Shown here: piece by piece, positions 13,046 through 22,415 of the stretch
Numbering within the stretch: the stretch's first letter is position 1
Layout: every line of letters begins with the position of its first letter
From: a virus
Virus record (IMG/VR): IMGVR_UViG_3300020735_000007
Coordinates: 36,877-100,876 of that record
DNA length: 64,000 bases
Strand: one strand, 5' to 3'
Notes under the pieces: generated by a model
Seen by the model: only the letters and a program-made list of their open reading frames with translations
Database searches by the model: none
What the model was told of the DNA's origin: nothing
Position numbers and translations under genes: made by a program

Positions 13046-13441
13046 TTATAAATAAATGTCATGTTCCTTACAAAAAGTGGCAAAAGACGAGTCACATCTG
13101 GTAATATGATCGTAAATAATTTCTCTGCATTTTTGAACGTTTTCTTTCCTGGTAATCTTTCTCTCCATTGTAGCACGGAGACAATCTTTTATAGCAAAGA
13201 TCATCTCCGTGTGTTTATCATGGTGAAAAGATATTCCTGGATAGTTAATCTTGTGCATAGTAGACTCTTCTTCTCTGCAATGTCGAGAGCAATAGTCCAA
13301 AATGTGAAGCAGGATGTCAGTATATTCTGTTTCATTCAAATTAAATGCACCATCAAGGTGGTTATTCAACTCATCCAACATATTAATGATGGCAGAGTGA
13401 TCCATGTCAATATGTCTAACCCCTGTCAGTGGAATGTTCAT
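13046..13441 (-). CDS. Bacteriohemerythrin-like di-iron protein
   Basis: The 131-residue product carries the hemerythrin ligand set with correct order and spacing: H15 in IDMDH, H54 and E58 in HCREEE, H73 and H77 in HHDKH, and H112 with D117 in DHITRCD. These seven residues bind the two irons that reversibly bind O2 in hemerythrins. The protein is a four-helix bundle of normal single-domain length and has no signal or membrane segment, so it acts in the cytoplasm. In the host it could sense or buffer oxygen or NO during infection; that role is inference. It is flanked by hypothetical genes and the lysis cassette. Confidence 0.85.
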   Translation of the reverse strand: MNIPLTGVRHIDMDHSAIINMLDELNNHLDGAFNLNETEYTDILLHILDYCSRHCREEESTMHKINYPGISFHHDKHTEMIFAIKDCLRATMERKITRKENVQKCREIIYDHITRCDSSFATFCKEHDIYL

Positions 13442-13473
13442 AACGTGCCTTAATGAATATTCCTATAGTTTGT

Positions 13474-13782
13474 TTATTTAACGTTTGTGTCCTCGGCCAG
13501 CTTGAAATATCCGACCACGCGATTTAAGAACTTAATATAATCGTTCTTAATACTAGGGGGAATCTTGTCAAGCGGGGTAAAATTGCGCTTATAAGCTCGT
13601 CCATAGGCAATCTGATGGGAGAGGACATCATCCCACTTCTTGTCAGCCTTGGCTCTCTTGGAATAGCCACAACGAACTTGACCCTGTTCATCAGCGAAGG
13701 CCACGAATAGGGCTGTTCGTTCTCCGTTCTTTCCGTGAAGATACTGCTTGATTTCGTGCTTAAGAGGGACACCGTGATCCAT
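13474..13782 (-). CDS. Hypothetical protein
   Basis: The 102-residue product is basic in its middle (YSKRAKADKKWDD) and has no recognised domain. Its SD, AAAGGAG, is preceded by a small ATGGTA/TACCAT hairpin (about 13801-13816). I do not recognise the family. Confidence 0.6.
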   Translation of the reverse strand: MDHGVPLKHEIKQYLHGKNGERTALFVAFADEQGQVRCGYSKRAKADKKWDDVLSHQIAYGRAYKRNFTPLDKIPPSIKNDYIKFLNRVVGYFKLAEDTNVK

Positions 13783-13882
13783 TTATTTCTCCTTTAAAAT
13801 GGTATTTTACCATCTGATAATGATTCTTTACTAAGTTCTTTGCTATTTTAACCCGTATATAAAATTTATATCTGAATTACTC

Positions 13883-14611
13883 TCAGTATCTGTCCAGGTA
13901 ATTTTCCATAAGGATGGGATCCTGATACCAAGAATACTTATCGGTTTTTCCATTGGCGTCTTGACCATCTTCATCTGTCCTCCTATTTTGATTATTACTC
14001 AATTCAGAGTGGGAGTAGTAGCCGGTGGTACCATCTTTCTGTAAGACCGGGTACAGATCCTCATAAACATCTTCATAGAGAGATCTAGAGGAAGGAGTAG
14101 TTTTATACTTGCTCTCCCAAGTTGCTAGTGGATAAGTATTTTTGGTCCAAGTTGGAGTATACCAAGAAGTAGCAGCCCACAAAGCATCCAATTTCTTCTG
14201 TTTTTTAATAACAGGATTTTCTGCTACTGTATGATATAGGCCGACATAATGCTTAATTGTCTCCTTTACGGATTCAGGACTGGCATCACAGAAGAAATAA
14301 GTTGATGTGTTAAGCATTGACTGGAACATCTTAATGATATATTCCTCGTCATCCGTCCCTTCAATTACTTGAGCGGCGGCGGCTTCGCATTCCTGGTGCA
14401 TTCTAAACTCTTTATCAACAAGATAACGAGAGAGCCATTTCTTAAGTCCCATGGCGGTCTGTTGGCGAACATGAACTTCTTCATGAGCAATAATGTCCGG
14501 ATACAACTCAGGTTTAGTAATATAAGTTGGATAGTATATATGTGGGGCAAGTGTAACCCATGTGCCAGATGGGGTTACCCTTTGCAGCCACTTTGGTTTT
14601 GGCTTCAGCAT
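13883..14611 (-). CDS. HExxH zinc-metallopeptidase-like protein
   Basis: This 242-residue protein has IIAHEEVHVRQQ at about residues 40-51: HEEVH is an HExxH zinc-binding and catalytic motif, and a later CEAAAAQ segment may supply the third ligand (Glu). It matches small phage proteins with an HExxH core and a preceding 'iyyP' segment. The C-terminal half is rich in Trp, Tyr and polar residues and has no recognised domain. Whether it is a virion protease or a host-directed peptidase is unknown. It has its own promoter of the 19-bp-spacer type and an SD AAGGAGG. Confidence 0.7.
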   Translation of the reverse strand: MLKPKPKWLQRVTPSGTWVTLAPHIYYPTYITKPELYPDIIAHEEVHVRQQTAMGLKKWLSRYLVDKEFRMHQECEAAAAQVIEGTDDEEYIIKMFQSMLNTSTYFFCDASPESVKETIKHYVGLYHTVAENPVIKKQKKLDALWAATSWYTPTWTKNTYPLATWESKYKTTPSSRSLYEDVYEDLYPVLQKDGTTGYYSHSELSNNQNRRTDEDGQDANGKTDKYSWYQDPILMENYLDRY

Positions 14612-14631
14612 AAGGAAACCTCCTTACACTT

Positions 14632-14662
14632 ATTATACTAGGATTTTGAAATTTTGTAGCGG
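14632..14662 (-). promoter_or_regulatory. Promoter, TTGCCA-19-TATAAT type (divergent -35)
   Basis: CCGCTA (14657-14662), 19 bp, TATAAT (14632-14637), with G before the -10 and the CAAA stretch after the -35 shared with the other sites. It lies 21 nt before the HExxH protein start. Confidence 0.55.
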
Positions 14663-14713
14663 TTAGTATAAGAAATTCTTATGGTTCCAAAGTAAGTAAA
14701 CCAATTTCAATAC

Positions 14714-15868
14714 TTAAAAATTATCTACAATAAAATCTTCAAGGGATTTTGGAAGAGAGGTGTAACCCGCAGCAGCCAGGGAAATGATATAGCTATTCAG
14801 AGTTTCAGTGTTAAACTTATCATACACATCTTTTAGCTCTTGGCGAAGATCAATGGAGACTGCCATAATGGTCTGAACTCTCCCTTTATCATTACTGCTA
14901 TTCCTATTCCAATCTTCAACTAATTTTTCTTGGGGAGTGACACGGACCAACGCCTTTAGCTGATCCTTATCAAAAGGAGGAGGAATCGGGACCATCTCAG
15001 CCAAATGGGGATCGACTGTCTCAGCTTGGGTTAAGAGGGGAACTAGTTCAGCAGGAATTGAGCTAATTGTGGAAAAATCAAAATCTACACCTCTTTCAAC
15101 AGATACAGCTTCAAGATTGGTAAATCTTCCTGCGGCTTGTTCATCTCCAGTTGTCCAGACTACCACATTCTCAGGAGGAATAATATCAATTTGATTTGGA
15201 CCTTTCTGATGGGCTAAAGCATAGCGAGTCCTTCCTCCTTTAAGAGCTACATAAAAGGGTCCGTTATTAATATAGGTGGTCGCTGGTCCTCTATCTTCAC
15301 CAGTACACCATGTAACTCCTGTCTTGCTATTATTACAAAGTCTTCCCATAGCTTTAATGGCGGCGGCGCCTTTTGTTTGCTCATCACATTTATAAAGTTC
15401 CCAATCACCCACATGAGCGATGACTGTAGCACCAGCATTAACTATTGCCATGTCTTCTGGAGTAAATCCAGGTCTTTCAACTTCGGCCTCTTCATCAATC
15501 TCACTCTTTAACTCAGCGATAGTTTTTCTAAACTGACCGCAATCAGAATCAGGACCAGTAGGAAATTTTTCACGGTGTTTTGCAAGAAGTTCCTGAATAC
15601 CGTCTTCATCTTGACCATTTTCTGAAATTTGAAATTCTGGTTGAGCTTGAAACAGCTTTTTACAAAGGTAAATTAAGTAAGGCTTAACCTTAGTTCCTAG
15701 ACCAGCAGGAAGCCAACTCTCTAGAGTGGTCATAACAGAGTCTAGTTTAGCTTCGTCCTCAGGAAAATTGGGATAAGCTGGTTTATCTTGATAAAGACGT
15801 TGAATTTCAGTCTTTATAGCTTTGGACCAAGCTTTTTTGATAAGATAATCAGCAGTAAATTTAAACAT
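14714..15868 (-). CDS. Virion-associated protein with a WCT domain
   Basis: I start at the ATG at 15868, which follows GGAGCC, giving 384 residues. The first 150 residues are helical. From about 170 to 240 there is a domain with GDWELYKC, TWCTGED and YINNGPFYVALKGG. The same 'WCT....Y...GP.YV' pattern recurs in the 1078-residue protein two genes upstream, so the two probably share a domain. The rest is acidic and helical. I do not know the function. Position after the structural genes suggests a virion or assembly role. Confidence 0.6.
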   Translation of the reverse strand: MFKFTADYLIKKAWSKAIKTEIQRLYQDKPAYPNFPEDEAKLDSVMTTLESWLPAGLGTKVKPYLIYLCKKLFQAQPEFQISENGQDEDGIQELLAKHREKFPTGPDSDCGQFRKTIAELKSEIDEEAEVERPGFTPEDMAIVNAGATVIAHVGDWELYKCDEQTKGAAAIKAMGRLCNNSKTGVTWCTGEDRGPATTYINNGPFYVALKGGRTRYALAHQKGPNQIDIIPPENVVVWTTGDEQAAGRFTNLEAVSVERGVDFDFSTISSIPAELVPLLTQAETVDPHLAEMVPIPPPFDKDQLKALVRVTPQEKLVEDWNRNSSNDKGRVQTIMAVSIDLRQELKDVYDKFNTETLNSYIISLAAAGYTSLPKSLEDFIVDNF

Positions 15869-15879
15869 ATAAGGCTCCG

Positions 15880-16464
15880 TTAGAAGGCTAATTGCCAAGA
15901 AATTGTGAAACTAACCCCATCAGGAAGAACCAGAGATTGAAATCTTTTGGAATTAATTAAGACTACAGAAGCTGGAGAAGGGCTGGCTGGATTAAAAAAC
16001 GGTGCAGAGGAAAAATCCCCCGAAGTTGGGGCAACCCCACCAATCAAACCTAATTCACGAATGGCGGTTCCTTGAAGGGCTGGGAAAATAGTCGTAGATA
16101 CATTAGTTTGAAAATCAATAGTAGTGGACCAAGCGGTTGCTACTCCGTTAGCATCTATAAAATTTTTAGCGGAGAAGGCAATTCTTCCTGGACCGGGGAC
16201 AGGAAATTGGGCTAAAAGGGAGTAATCAGTGGCAATAGGGAGAACTAGACCACTTTCATCCCAATTAGGATCCCCAGCACCCATGGCTAGACCCCATACA
16301 GAATTGGTGACAGAGCTTGCATTCATCATAAGTTGAGAGAATAGCCAAGATGTTCCGTTTAGAATAAGATTTTTTTCATCTAAAAGAATATTGGAAGGAT
16401 TTTCTTCCTCGAAAATTCTAATTCGACCAGTCAAGCCTTGGGTATAGTAATCTTTACAATTCAT
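15880..16464 (-). CDS. Virion structural protein, decoration or fibre-like
   Basis: The 194-residue product is beta-rich with Ser/Thr/Gly-rich loops. Its layout, WGLAMGAGDPNWD in the N-terminal third, IRELGLIGG, then LINSKRFQSLVLPDGVSFTISWQLAF at the C-terminus, is a pattern I associate with phage virion proteins of the tail-fibre or decoration type. It starts 11 bases inside the end of the 1078-residue gene, so translation is coupled. Confidence 0.65.
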   Translation of the reverse strand: MNCKDYYTQGLTGRIRIFEEENPSNILLDEKNLILNGTSWLFSQLMMNASSVTNSVWGLAMGAGDPNWDESGLVLPIATDYSLLAQFPVPGPGRIAFSAKNFIDANGVATAWSTTIDFQTNVSTTIFPALQGTAIRELGLIGGVAPTSGDFSSAPFFNPASPSPASVVLINSKRFQSLVLPDGVSFTISWQLAF

Positions 16465-19400
16465 GCGATTTCTCCAGTTCTCTTAATAATACTGAAATTA
16501 TATTTCTCTTACCGGCTTCTTTTTTCTCATTAAATTTATCTAGAAGTTCTGAAATCTTGTCGGCTGGAATAAGCTTACGAAGATATTCAATAGCGAAATC
16601 AGCGTTTCCACAAAGGATTTTTTCCACATCCTTATCGGCCAAGCGACCAGTAGCTCCAATATATCTGAAGATGGGGTCTTTCCAGTAATTTCCAAAATAA
16701 TGACTTGTGAAAATGCTGGTCCAATTAGGGCCGGTGATAAGGGTTTTAAGTTTATCATCCAAAGGTTGCCAGTGCCCTTTTTTCATTTCAATGCTATAAT
16801 TAACCATCTTCTCCAAATTGCCACCATCATTACGGTTGGCGAGAGAGAGGGCTAGCACGCTGGCCTCGTATTCAGGCCAAACGGTGTCTTTATAGATGAA
16901 TTTTCTATAAGCCTCTAATGTAGTGTTTCCTATACCACTGATAAATATAAGTTTTTCTCCCAATTGAGGCCAAGTCTTTGCCTTATTTTTCAAATAAACA
17001 AAAGCGGCTGAAGGATTTCTGTCAATAATCCAGGCTTGATATGCGGGAGAAACTTCATCAATAAATTCATAATATTCTGATACTTCGCTCTGTTCGATAG
17101 AGGGTGAAGTCATAATAAAAGCTTCAGTCTTCTCACTAACTTTTGGTTTGGGAGGAAGTGGGGCTGGACCAGTAGTGCCATCTGGATTAAGCTGTTGAGG
17201 TTGTTGACGTTTAGTTTGTTCCCAAGCACGGACTTCCTGTCCCCACTTTTCAAATTCAGCCTTAGGAGCGAAACGAGTTCTGGTTGCAGCACCTCCGGGT
17301 CTATCTACTTGTCTAGCGGCCCTTCCTTCTCTAATCTCTGTCATTCTCTCTTCGGCTAAAGCGTTTATCCAACCAACTTCTTCCATATCCCAAGCTTCAA
17401 TTTGGTCTTTAACATGTTTCAATTTAGTAAGAGAAGCAAGATGTTCCTTAATTGGTTCTTCGGCAAGACGTTTAAATTCTGTTCTGGCCGTTTCTTGAAC
17501 TCTGCCATTGGTGCTTATTTGAATAAGCTTATATTGAGCATTGATAAGCAGGGCTAGATAATCTGTGTTACTTAGAGTTTCTTGTTGTTCTTGAATCATA
17601 TTAAATTCTCTTGTAATTTGAGGAATTACAAAAGAATTGATAAATTCTGAGTGGGCATTTATCCCCTTAACCCCCAACACAGTAGCTTCATCTTGAATTT
17701 GAGTGCCCTGAGAAAGAAGTTGCTCAGTTGATAAACCCTTTGTGCCTAAATCGATATATCTTTTTTGGATTATTGGTTCTGCTTCCTTAGCGAAAGCAGT
17801 AGTGACAGCATTAGTGGTATAATTTCCTCTAATATAGGGATCTTCAGGAGTACGAAAGGATGTTTTAAGAGCCATTAGCTCAGATGTGAGCTTGGCAGGA
17901 TCATCCACGTTTTCTGAGACTAATTTATCAATAGCTTGCTTAAGTTTTGGGCCAAGAATCTGATTACAACCTGTTTCAACTGTTTCTTGGGCCAAATCTC
18001 CTGCTAGATTTATGGCAACAACTTCCATTTCTTTCATCTTTTTCATTAAATCAGAAATAATCAGATCCGAAGGGATCTCGGCATAGAAATTTGCCATGAC
18101 CTTTTTCTTAATTTCTGTTTCTTTTTCTCTAATGATGATATTAACGTTTTCGTCAGAAGGAAAGGCATGTTGAATACTTCCCTTGATATCGTTAAGTTTC
18201 TCTCTGAGAGTCATATAATTGGTGGGGGTGTAAGTAGATAGTTCCGTTTCTAAATTAGTGTAGATGCCTTTGATGATGGGACGAACCACTGATTTGATAA
18301 TGTCAATAAAACGTCCCGCTGCTTTATCTGCCCCAGCATAATTAAGACCTTTACCAGAAGCGTCTGATCTCCAACTTTGCCCATAAAAAGAATCTCGGAT
18401 ACCCCCCACTAAAGTTCTGGCGATCTCTAAGGCTTTGGGATCTTTAGCAGCAGCCAGGGACTTCATTTCAGCAAACGTAGCATCAAAGTTTGTCTCTTTA
18501 CGGTATAAAGCAAAAATTTTATCAAATAAAGGAGGGAGATTAACCATCATGGCCCTTTGATCATCATCAAATACACCCCTTCCAGTAACTCCGACTATAT
18601 TGGTAGCCCCCTTATCAAAAAAATCTTTTTTGAAATCGGCCATGGTCGGGTAGGTGGACAATTTTTCATTAAGCTTCTTTACATGTGGGTTCTCATCGGC
18701 AAAATCTTTGATCAACTCTCCGGTTCTTGGGTATTTTAGGATAAGGGCAGTGAGTTCATCAGGGTCGGCATGAATATATTTACTCTTAACGAATAATAGT
18801 TCTTTTTCTCTAAATTCCGGACTACGTTTCCAGTAATCTTTGTCAAGAGAAAGAACCTCACTCAAATATTTTAAAGTTTCAGCTCCATCCATATTAGGGG
18901 GACTGAATTGCTCAGTAACTTTAACTAAATCAGGCTCACTAGGTACCGCCTTAAGAATATCATAAGCTCTTTGGTCAATCATAGTGGTTTTCATGAAGGC
19001 AGTATTAAAGCGATCCATGAATTGAGGGTTTTCATGACCACCGTTAGCGGTTCTTCCTCCAGGCATATATTGAAAATAAGGCTTCCCATCTACGAAACAA
19101 ACATAAATTGGACCGGTAGTGATATAATGCTTTGCAAAACTAGGATCACCAGGACGAGCCGTACACCAACTAGCTTTTCCTGCCTTGCCTAATTCCCACA
19201 AGCTCTGCCAATCATCTTTTGGCACTTTCCAGAGGATTGCTCCCTGACCTTCGTAAATGATAGGAGCGGAAACTTCCGGAATAGAGACTTCATTGGGATC
19301 TTTAAAGGCCAAAACTGAAGAAAGAAGGGTCTGGTAGGAATATTCTTGAATGTTATTGGAAAGTCCAGTAGGAAAATCAGGTGTCACCAACCCTCTCCAG

Positions 19401-19690
19401 GCTGCTTTGTTCCTATCTCTATTAAATTTGCTAAGAGCCGCCTTCAAACCATTGGGGCCTAAGGCATCTTCAGGTAGATGGAATTGCGCATCCCTAAGCC
19501 ATCTCTGAACAATCCATTCGGCATAGGCACCATTGGGAGTAGGATCAGCGGCATCAACTTCAGCAAGCTGTTCTTCAGTGGCATGGTATCTCCCCATTAA
19601 AAATTCTTTTTTCTGAGGGGTCATGGCAGCTAGAAGCATGAATTTTTGCTTCTGCATGGCATCAAATATAGTGAGCGCACTTAATTTCAT
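16454..19690 (-). CDS. Large virion-associated protein with a WCT domain
   Basis: This 1078-residue protein has a WCT domain near residues 155-205 (GAILWKVP, SWCTARPGD, YITTGPIYVCFVDGKPYF), similar to that in the 384-residue protein downstream. The remainder is long, helical and charged, with possible coiled coils between about 450 and 850 and a Pro/Gln linker near 830-855. The C-terminal third has WP and YW motifs. No enzymatic motif is recognised. The ATG overlaps the upstream gene by four bases (ATGA). Size and position fit a virion or ejected protein, but this is inference. Confidence 0.6.
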   Translation of the reverse strand: MKLSALTIFDAMQKQKFMLLAAMTPQKKEFLMGRYHATEEQLAEVDAADPTPNGAYAEWIVQRWLRDAQFHLPEDALGPNGLKAALSKFNRDRNKAAWRGLVTPDFPTGLSNNIQEYSYQTLLSSVLAFKDPNEVSIPEVSAPIIYEGQGAILWKVPKDDWQSLWELGKAGKASWCTARPGDPSFAKHYITTGPIYVCFVDGKPYFQYMPGGRTANGGHENPQFMDRFNTAFMKTTMIDQRAYDILKAVPSEPDLVKVTEQFSPPNMDGAETLKYLSEVLSLDKDYWKRSPEFREKELLFVKSKYIHADPDELTALILKYPRTGELIKDFADENPHVKKLNEKLSTYPTMADFKKDFFDKGATNIVGVTGRGVFDDDQRAMMVNLPPLFDKIFALYRKETNFDATFAEMKSLAAAKDPKALEIARTLVGGIRDSFYGQSWRSDASGKGLNYAGADKAAGRFIDIIKSVVRPIIKGIYTNLETELSTYTPTNYMTLREKLNDIKGSIQHAFPSDENVNIIIREKETEIKKKVMANFYAEIPSDLIISDLMKKMKEMEVVAINLAGDLAQETVETGCNQILGPKLKQAIDKLVSENVDDPAKLTSELMALKTSFRTPEDPYIRGNYTTNAVTTAFAKEAEPIIQKRYIDLGTKGLSTEQLLSQGTQIQDEATVLGVKGINAHSEFINSFVIPQITREFNMIQEQQETLSNTDYLALLINAQYKLIQISTNGRVQETARTEFKRLAEEPIKEHLASLTKLKHVKDQIEAWDMEEVGWINALAEERMTEIREGRAARQVDRPGGAATRTRFAPKAEFEKWGQEVRAWEQTKRQQPQQLNPDGTTGPAPLPPKPKVSEKTEAFIMTSPSIEQSEVSEYYEFIDEVSPAYQAWIIDRNPSAAFVYLKNKAKTWPQLGEKLIFISGIGNTTLEAYRKFIYKDTVWPEYEASVLALSLANRNDGGNLEKMVNYSIEMKKGHWQPLDDKLKTLITGPNWTSIFTSHYFGNYWKDPIFRYIGATGRLADKDVEKILCGNADFAIEYLRKLIPADKISELLDKFNEKKEAGKRNIISVLLRELEKSHEL

Positions 19691-21132
19691 AGCTGATCCT
19701 TTATAAAAGAAGGGGAAAGTAGGGATTGTTTTACATTTAATAGTTTAGACCACTTTCGAGGGGGAGGTTGAGGCACAAATTTTTTCATGATATCAGCTAA
19801 AACCTCCTGATATTTTAAATTTGCTTCTGCTTTTAAGCTTCCCATACGATTTTTATCATTTTTAGCTTTAGCATCATAGATTAATTCATCATATTCTTGA
19901 TCAATAATATTTTTTAGTTCAAAAGCAAAATTTTGAGCAGTTTTTAGTGGTGTTTCTTTAAACTTGGCAGAAGGTTTAAATGGTGGATACCCTCTATTTA
20001 ATTCCTCTCCTTCAAATTCTACCCATACTTCACCTTCTAAACCCCCATCTGGAACCGGATTAACATATATCTTGAAATTAGGGCCTAACTTTCCTTTAAT
20101 ATTGAAAGAAATATCACGTTTTGTCCCAGGACCAGTATCTATGTCATATTCTACAGCGGCCTTGATTTTCGTCTTTGGAGATTCAAGAAAAGGAATATTA
20201 TCGTCATCTTCGGGGAATAAACTAGGGTTGCTACTTGGGATTTTTCCGGTATTGGTTTTGTAATCATTAGAGAAATTAAAAGTATCGTGATTAAAAAGGG
20301 AATTCTTAAAAATATGCATTTCTTGTAAATGTTTTTTAGCTTCAGCTTGACTCTTATGACTACTCAAAATCTTACCAGTTTCATGAGATTTAATTACCCA
20401 AGGAGCGGCTTCACCTTTAGAGTTTTTATGCCCAGGCATATGTACAACATAGGATATTTTCTTCATAGCAGATTTCTTTTCATCGGCCCATTTGGTTACT
20501 CCTTGATTAGTCACTCTAGCAACCCCAGAAGGTTTCCCAAAACGATCATAAAGAGTGACATAGAGGGGACCTGGGACGGTTTTTTTGATAGTTCCCTTGT
20601 AACGATTGATAATTTCCGCTGCATCTTCTTTAGCTCTTTGATTTTGATCTCTTTCTTTAAGCCTTTTCTCAAATTCAACAGCGCGATTAATATACTCGGA
20701 AGCCGTTTTATTACTAATAATATGGTCTTGAACCTGTTTCGTAAAAGAGGACGCCAAGGGGAAATAAATTTCATGAAATTGAACTTGGCCCCCTTCATCT
20801 ATATCCGAAGCTCTTTCTGCTACAGCTTTCTCAGAACCCTCTTCTTCTCTATATTCATCCATAGATCCTATAATGGTGCTTATTATTGCAGTAATATCAT
20901 CTTCTGGAAAACCTCTATCATTCAAAAATAAATGAATTTGTTCTAGGAGAATTCCAATACCCTGATTGAATATAATATCTGAATTGTGAATTTCATCTTC
21001 TGGAAAAGGCAGATTTATCGCAAAAACTGGCGTAAAACCCATATCGATAGAAATTTGCATAGAAGGTCGATTATCACGAATAATGGATAATGTAACTATA
21101 CCAAATTTTTCACTAACATAAGCTTGCTTCAT
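19687..21132 (-). CDS. Hypothetical structural protein
   Basis: The ATG at 21132 follows AAGG and lies nine bases after the upstream stop, giving 481 residues. The protein is charged and helical in its centre, with a GPLYVTLYDRFGKP segment near 220 and a beta-rich region around 330-410 containing GPGTKRDISFNIKGKLG. The C-terminus is helical and basic. No family is recognised. It couples to the 1078-residue gene by ATGA. Confidence 0.6.
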   Translation of the reverse strand: MKQAYVSEKFGIVTLSIIRDNRPSMQISIDMGFTPVFAINLPFPEDEIHNSDIIFNQGIGILLEQIHLFLNDRGFPEDDITAIISTIIGSMDEYREEEGSEKAVAERASDIDEGGQVQFHEIYFPLASSFTKQVQDHIISNKTASEYINRAVEFEKRLKERDQNQRAKEDAAEIINRYKGTIKKTVPGPLYVTLYDRFGKPSGVARVTNQGVTKWADEKKSAMKKISYVVHMPGHKNSKGEAAPWVIKSHETGKILSSHKSQAEAKKHLQEMHIFKNSLFNHDTFNFSNDYKTNTGKIPSSNPSLFPEDDDNIPFLESPKTKIKAAVEYDIDTGPGTKRDISFNIKGKLGPNFKIYVNPVPDGGLEGEVWVEFEGEELNRGYPPFKPSAKFKETPLKTAQNFAFELKNIIDQEYDELIYDAKAKNDKNRMGSLKAEANLKYQEVLADIMKKFVPQPPPRKWSKLLNVKQSLLSPSFIKDQL

Positions 21133-21140
21133 AATATACC

Positions 21141-22415
21141 TTAAGACTGGATGTTTCCAAACGTAATAGTGCGGCCTTTTGGAACAATAGGATTCTCCCA
21201 AACTTTAGTAGGATCAGCGAGAGGATTAGTAACCGGCTCTTCATGAGGATTCGCCGGTTCAAAACGAGGATCATAAAGCACAGGGGGAAACTGAGGAGTA
21301 TTTTGACTTAATGGAATTCTATAGCGAGTATCTTTTCTCTGTAGTAATTCTGAATCAAAATCTTGCTGAAGTAAAACACCTCTGGGACTTTTGTAAACAA
21401 CATTATGAATGACCATCCGATCACCGTTCCTTCTCACAATTAAATCTCCAGAGGAAATTATTGGATTTCTTCCCAAATATGATCTAGCAGAACGTTCCAC
21501 TTTTGCGCCACCCTCATCTAAAGTTCTAACGGCAGCGGTATCTGGATCAATAAATAACAAATCAAAAGGTCCATAATAGCCTCCGATAATACCAGTTTCG
21601 TAACAAGCATTACAGCCGGTTCTAGGTTCTCCGTTAGCTACTGTGCAAGCGCAAGGGATACCTTTAGTTTTCCTAATCATAAGCAATGCAGGTTCCCCTA
21701 CTTGCTCAAATATCCAAGCATTACGTCTAACCATTTCAGCGTACATAAAATCCAGGGAATCAACTTCTTGAGAATTTGATAGTGATTCTGGGATACCAGG
21801 ATTATGTGCTATTTTTCCACCTTCAAAAACTGGAACAACACTGTAATAAGTTCTAATTCCAGTAATAGAAATATCAACATAGTTTGTCAATCTTTTATAA
21901 ATGACTACTGCTTCAATACCAAGTTCTGACAAAGGTACATTAGGACTATTAACAAAAGGATTTGAAGGTTCAGTCCAAGTTTTAGCATCGGTGTATAAAG
22001 TATTAAAATTTGTTAGGGTTACTAAGCCATCTTGACCATCAACTTTTCCAACCCTTAAATACTCCCCGTTTATAGTCAGAGTTATATCATCTGGATGATT
22101 AGAAACTATACTTCTACCCTTTAAAATGGAGGACCAAATGGGCGCTTCTGGGAGTTTGAAAATCCATTGTCCATTAGATCCAAGGCTAATCCAATCTTTA
22201 TCCTGAAGCGTGTATTTCATAGGGGTTAAAGTTGTTTCATCTCTATAGAAATGACCCGGAGTAGGAAAAGACGGATTCAAAAGTTTCCAATTTACAGGAG
22301 CATCAAAAGCACGATAGACATTGTATCCAATGACTTTAGGGTCAGGATCATCATTCCAAGTCAAATCTCGGCTATTATTTAGGCTGCTGTCTAAAACCAT
22401 TAGATTGGAAATCAT
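21141..22415 (-). CDS. Virion protein with FN3-like start and a Cys cluster
   Basis: The 424-residue product opens with LTWNDDPDPKVIGYNVYRA, the strand pattern of a fibronectin type III domain. A later segment has CACTVANG...CNACYETGIIGGYYGP (about 255-290), four cysteines in a zinc-finger-like arrangement followed by a GG-Y-GP motif. A NGEYLRV...GLVTLT segment recalls the beta repeats of the tail sheath. It starts by TAATG coupling to the SWIM protein. A neck, tail or baseplate role is likely but not proven. Confidence 0.65.
   Translation of the reverse strand: MISNLMVLDSSLNNSRDLTWNDDPDPKVIGYNVYRAFDAPVNWKLLNPSFPTPGHFYRDETTLTPMKYTLQDKDWISLGSNGQWIFKLPEAPIWSSILKGRSIVSNHPDDITLTINGEYLRVGKVDGQDGLVTLTNFNTLYTDAKTWTEPSNPFVNSPNVPLSELGIEAVVIYKRLTNYVDISITGIRTYYSVVPVFEGGKIAHNPGIPESLSNSQEVDSLDFMYAEMVRRNAWIFEQVGEPALLMIRKTKGIPCACTVANGEPRTGCNACYETGIIGGYYGPFDLLFIDPDTAAVRTLDEGGAKVERSARSYLGRNPIISSGDLIVRRNGDRMVIHNVVYKSPRGVLLQQDFDSELLQRKDTRYRIPLSQNTPQFPPVLYDPRFEPANPHEEPVTNPLADPTKVWENPIVPKGRTITFGNIQS

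Noticed and set aside
12690-13176. Longer start codons for the GH46-like lysin and the zinc-ribbon gene
   Set aside because: They lack a good SD and enlarge overlaps with the upstream genes; the downstream ATGs have SDs.
20329-20931. A 200-codon plus-strand reading frame opposite the 481-residue protein gene
   Set aside because: It is antisense to a gene with good coding features, is dominated by Phe, Ser and Arg, and has no SD; it is a shadow of the minus-strand gene.
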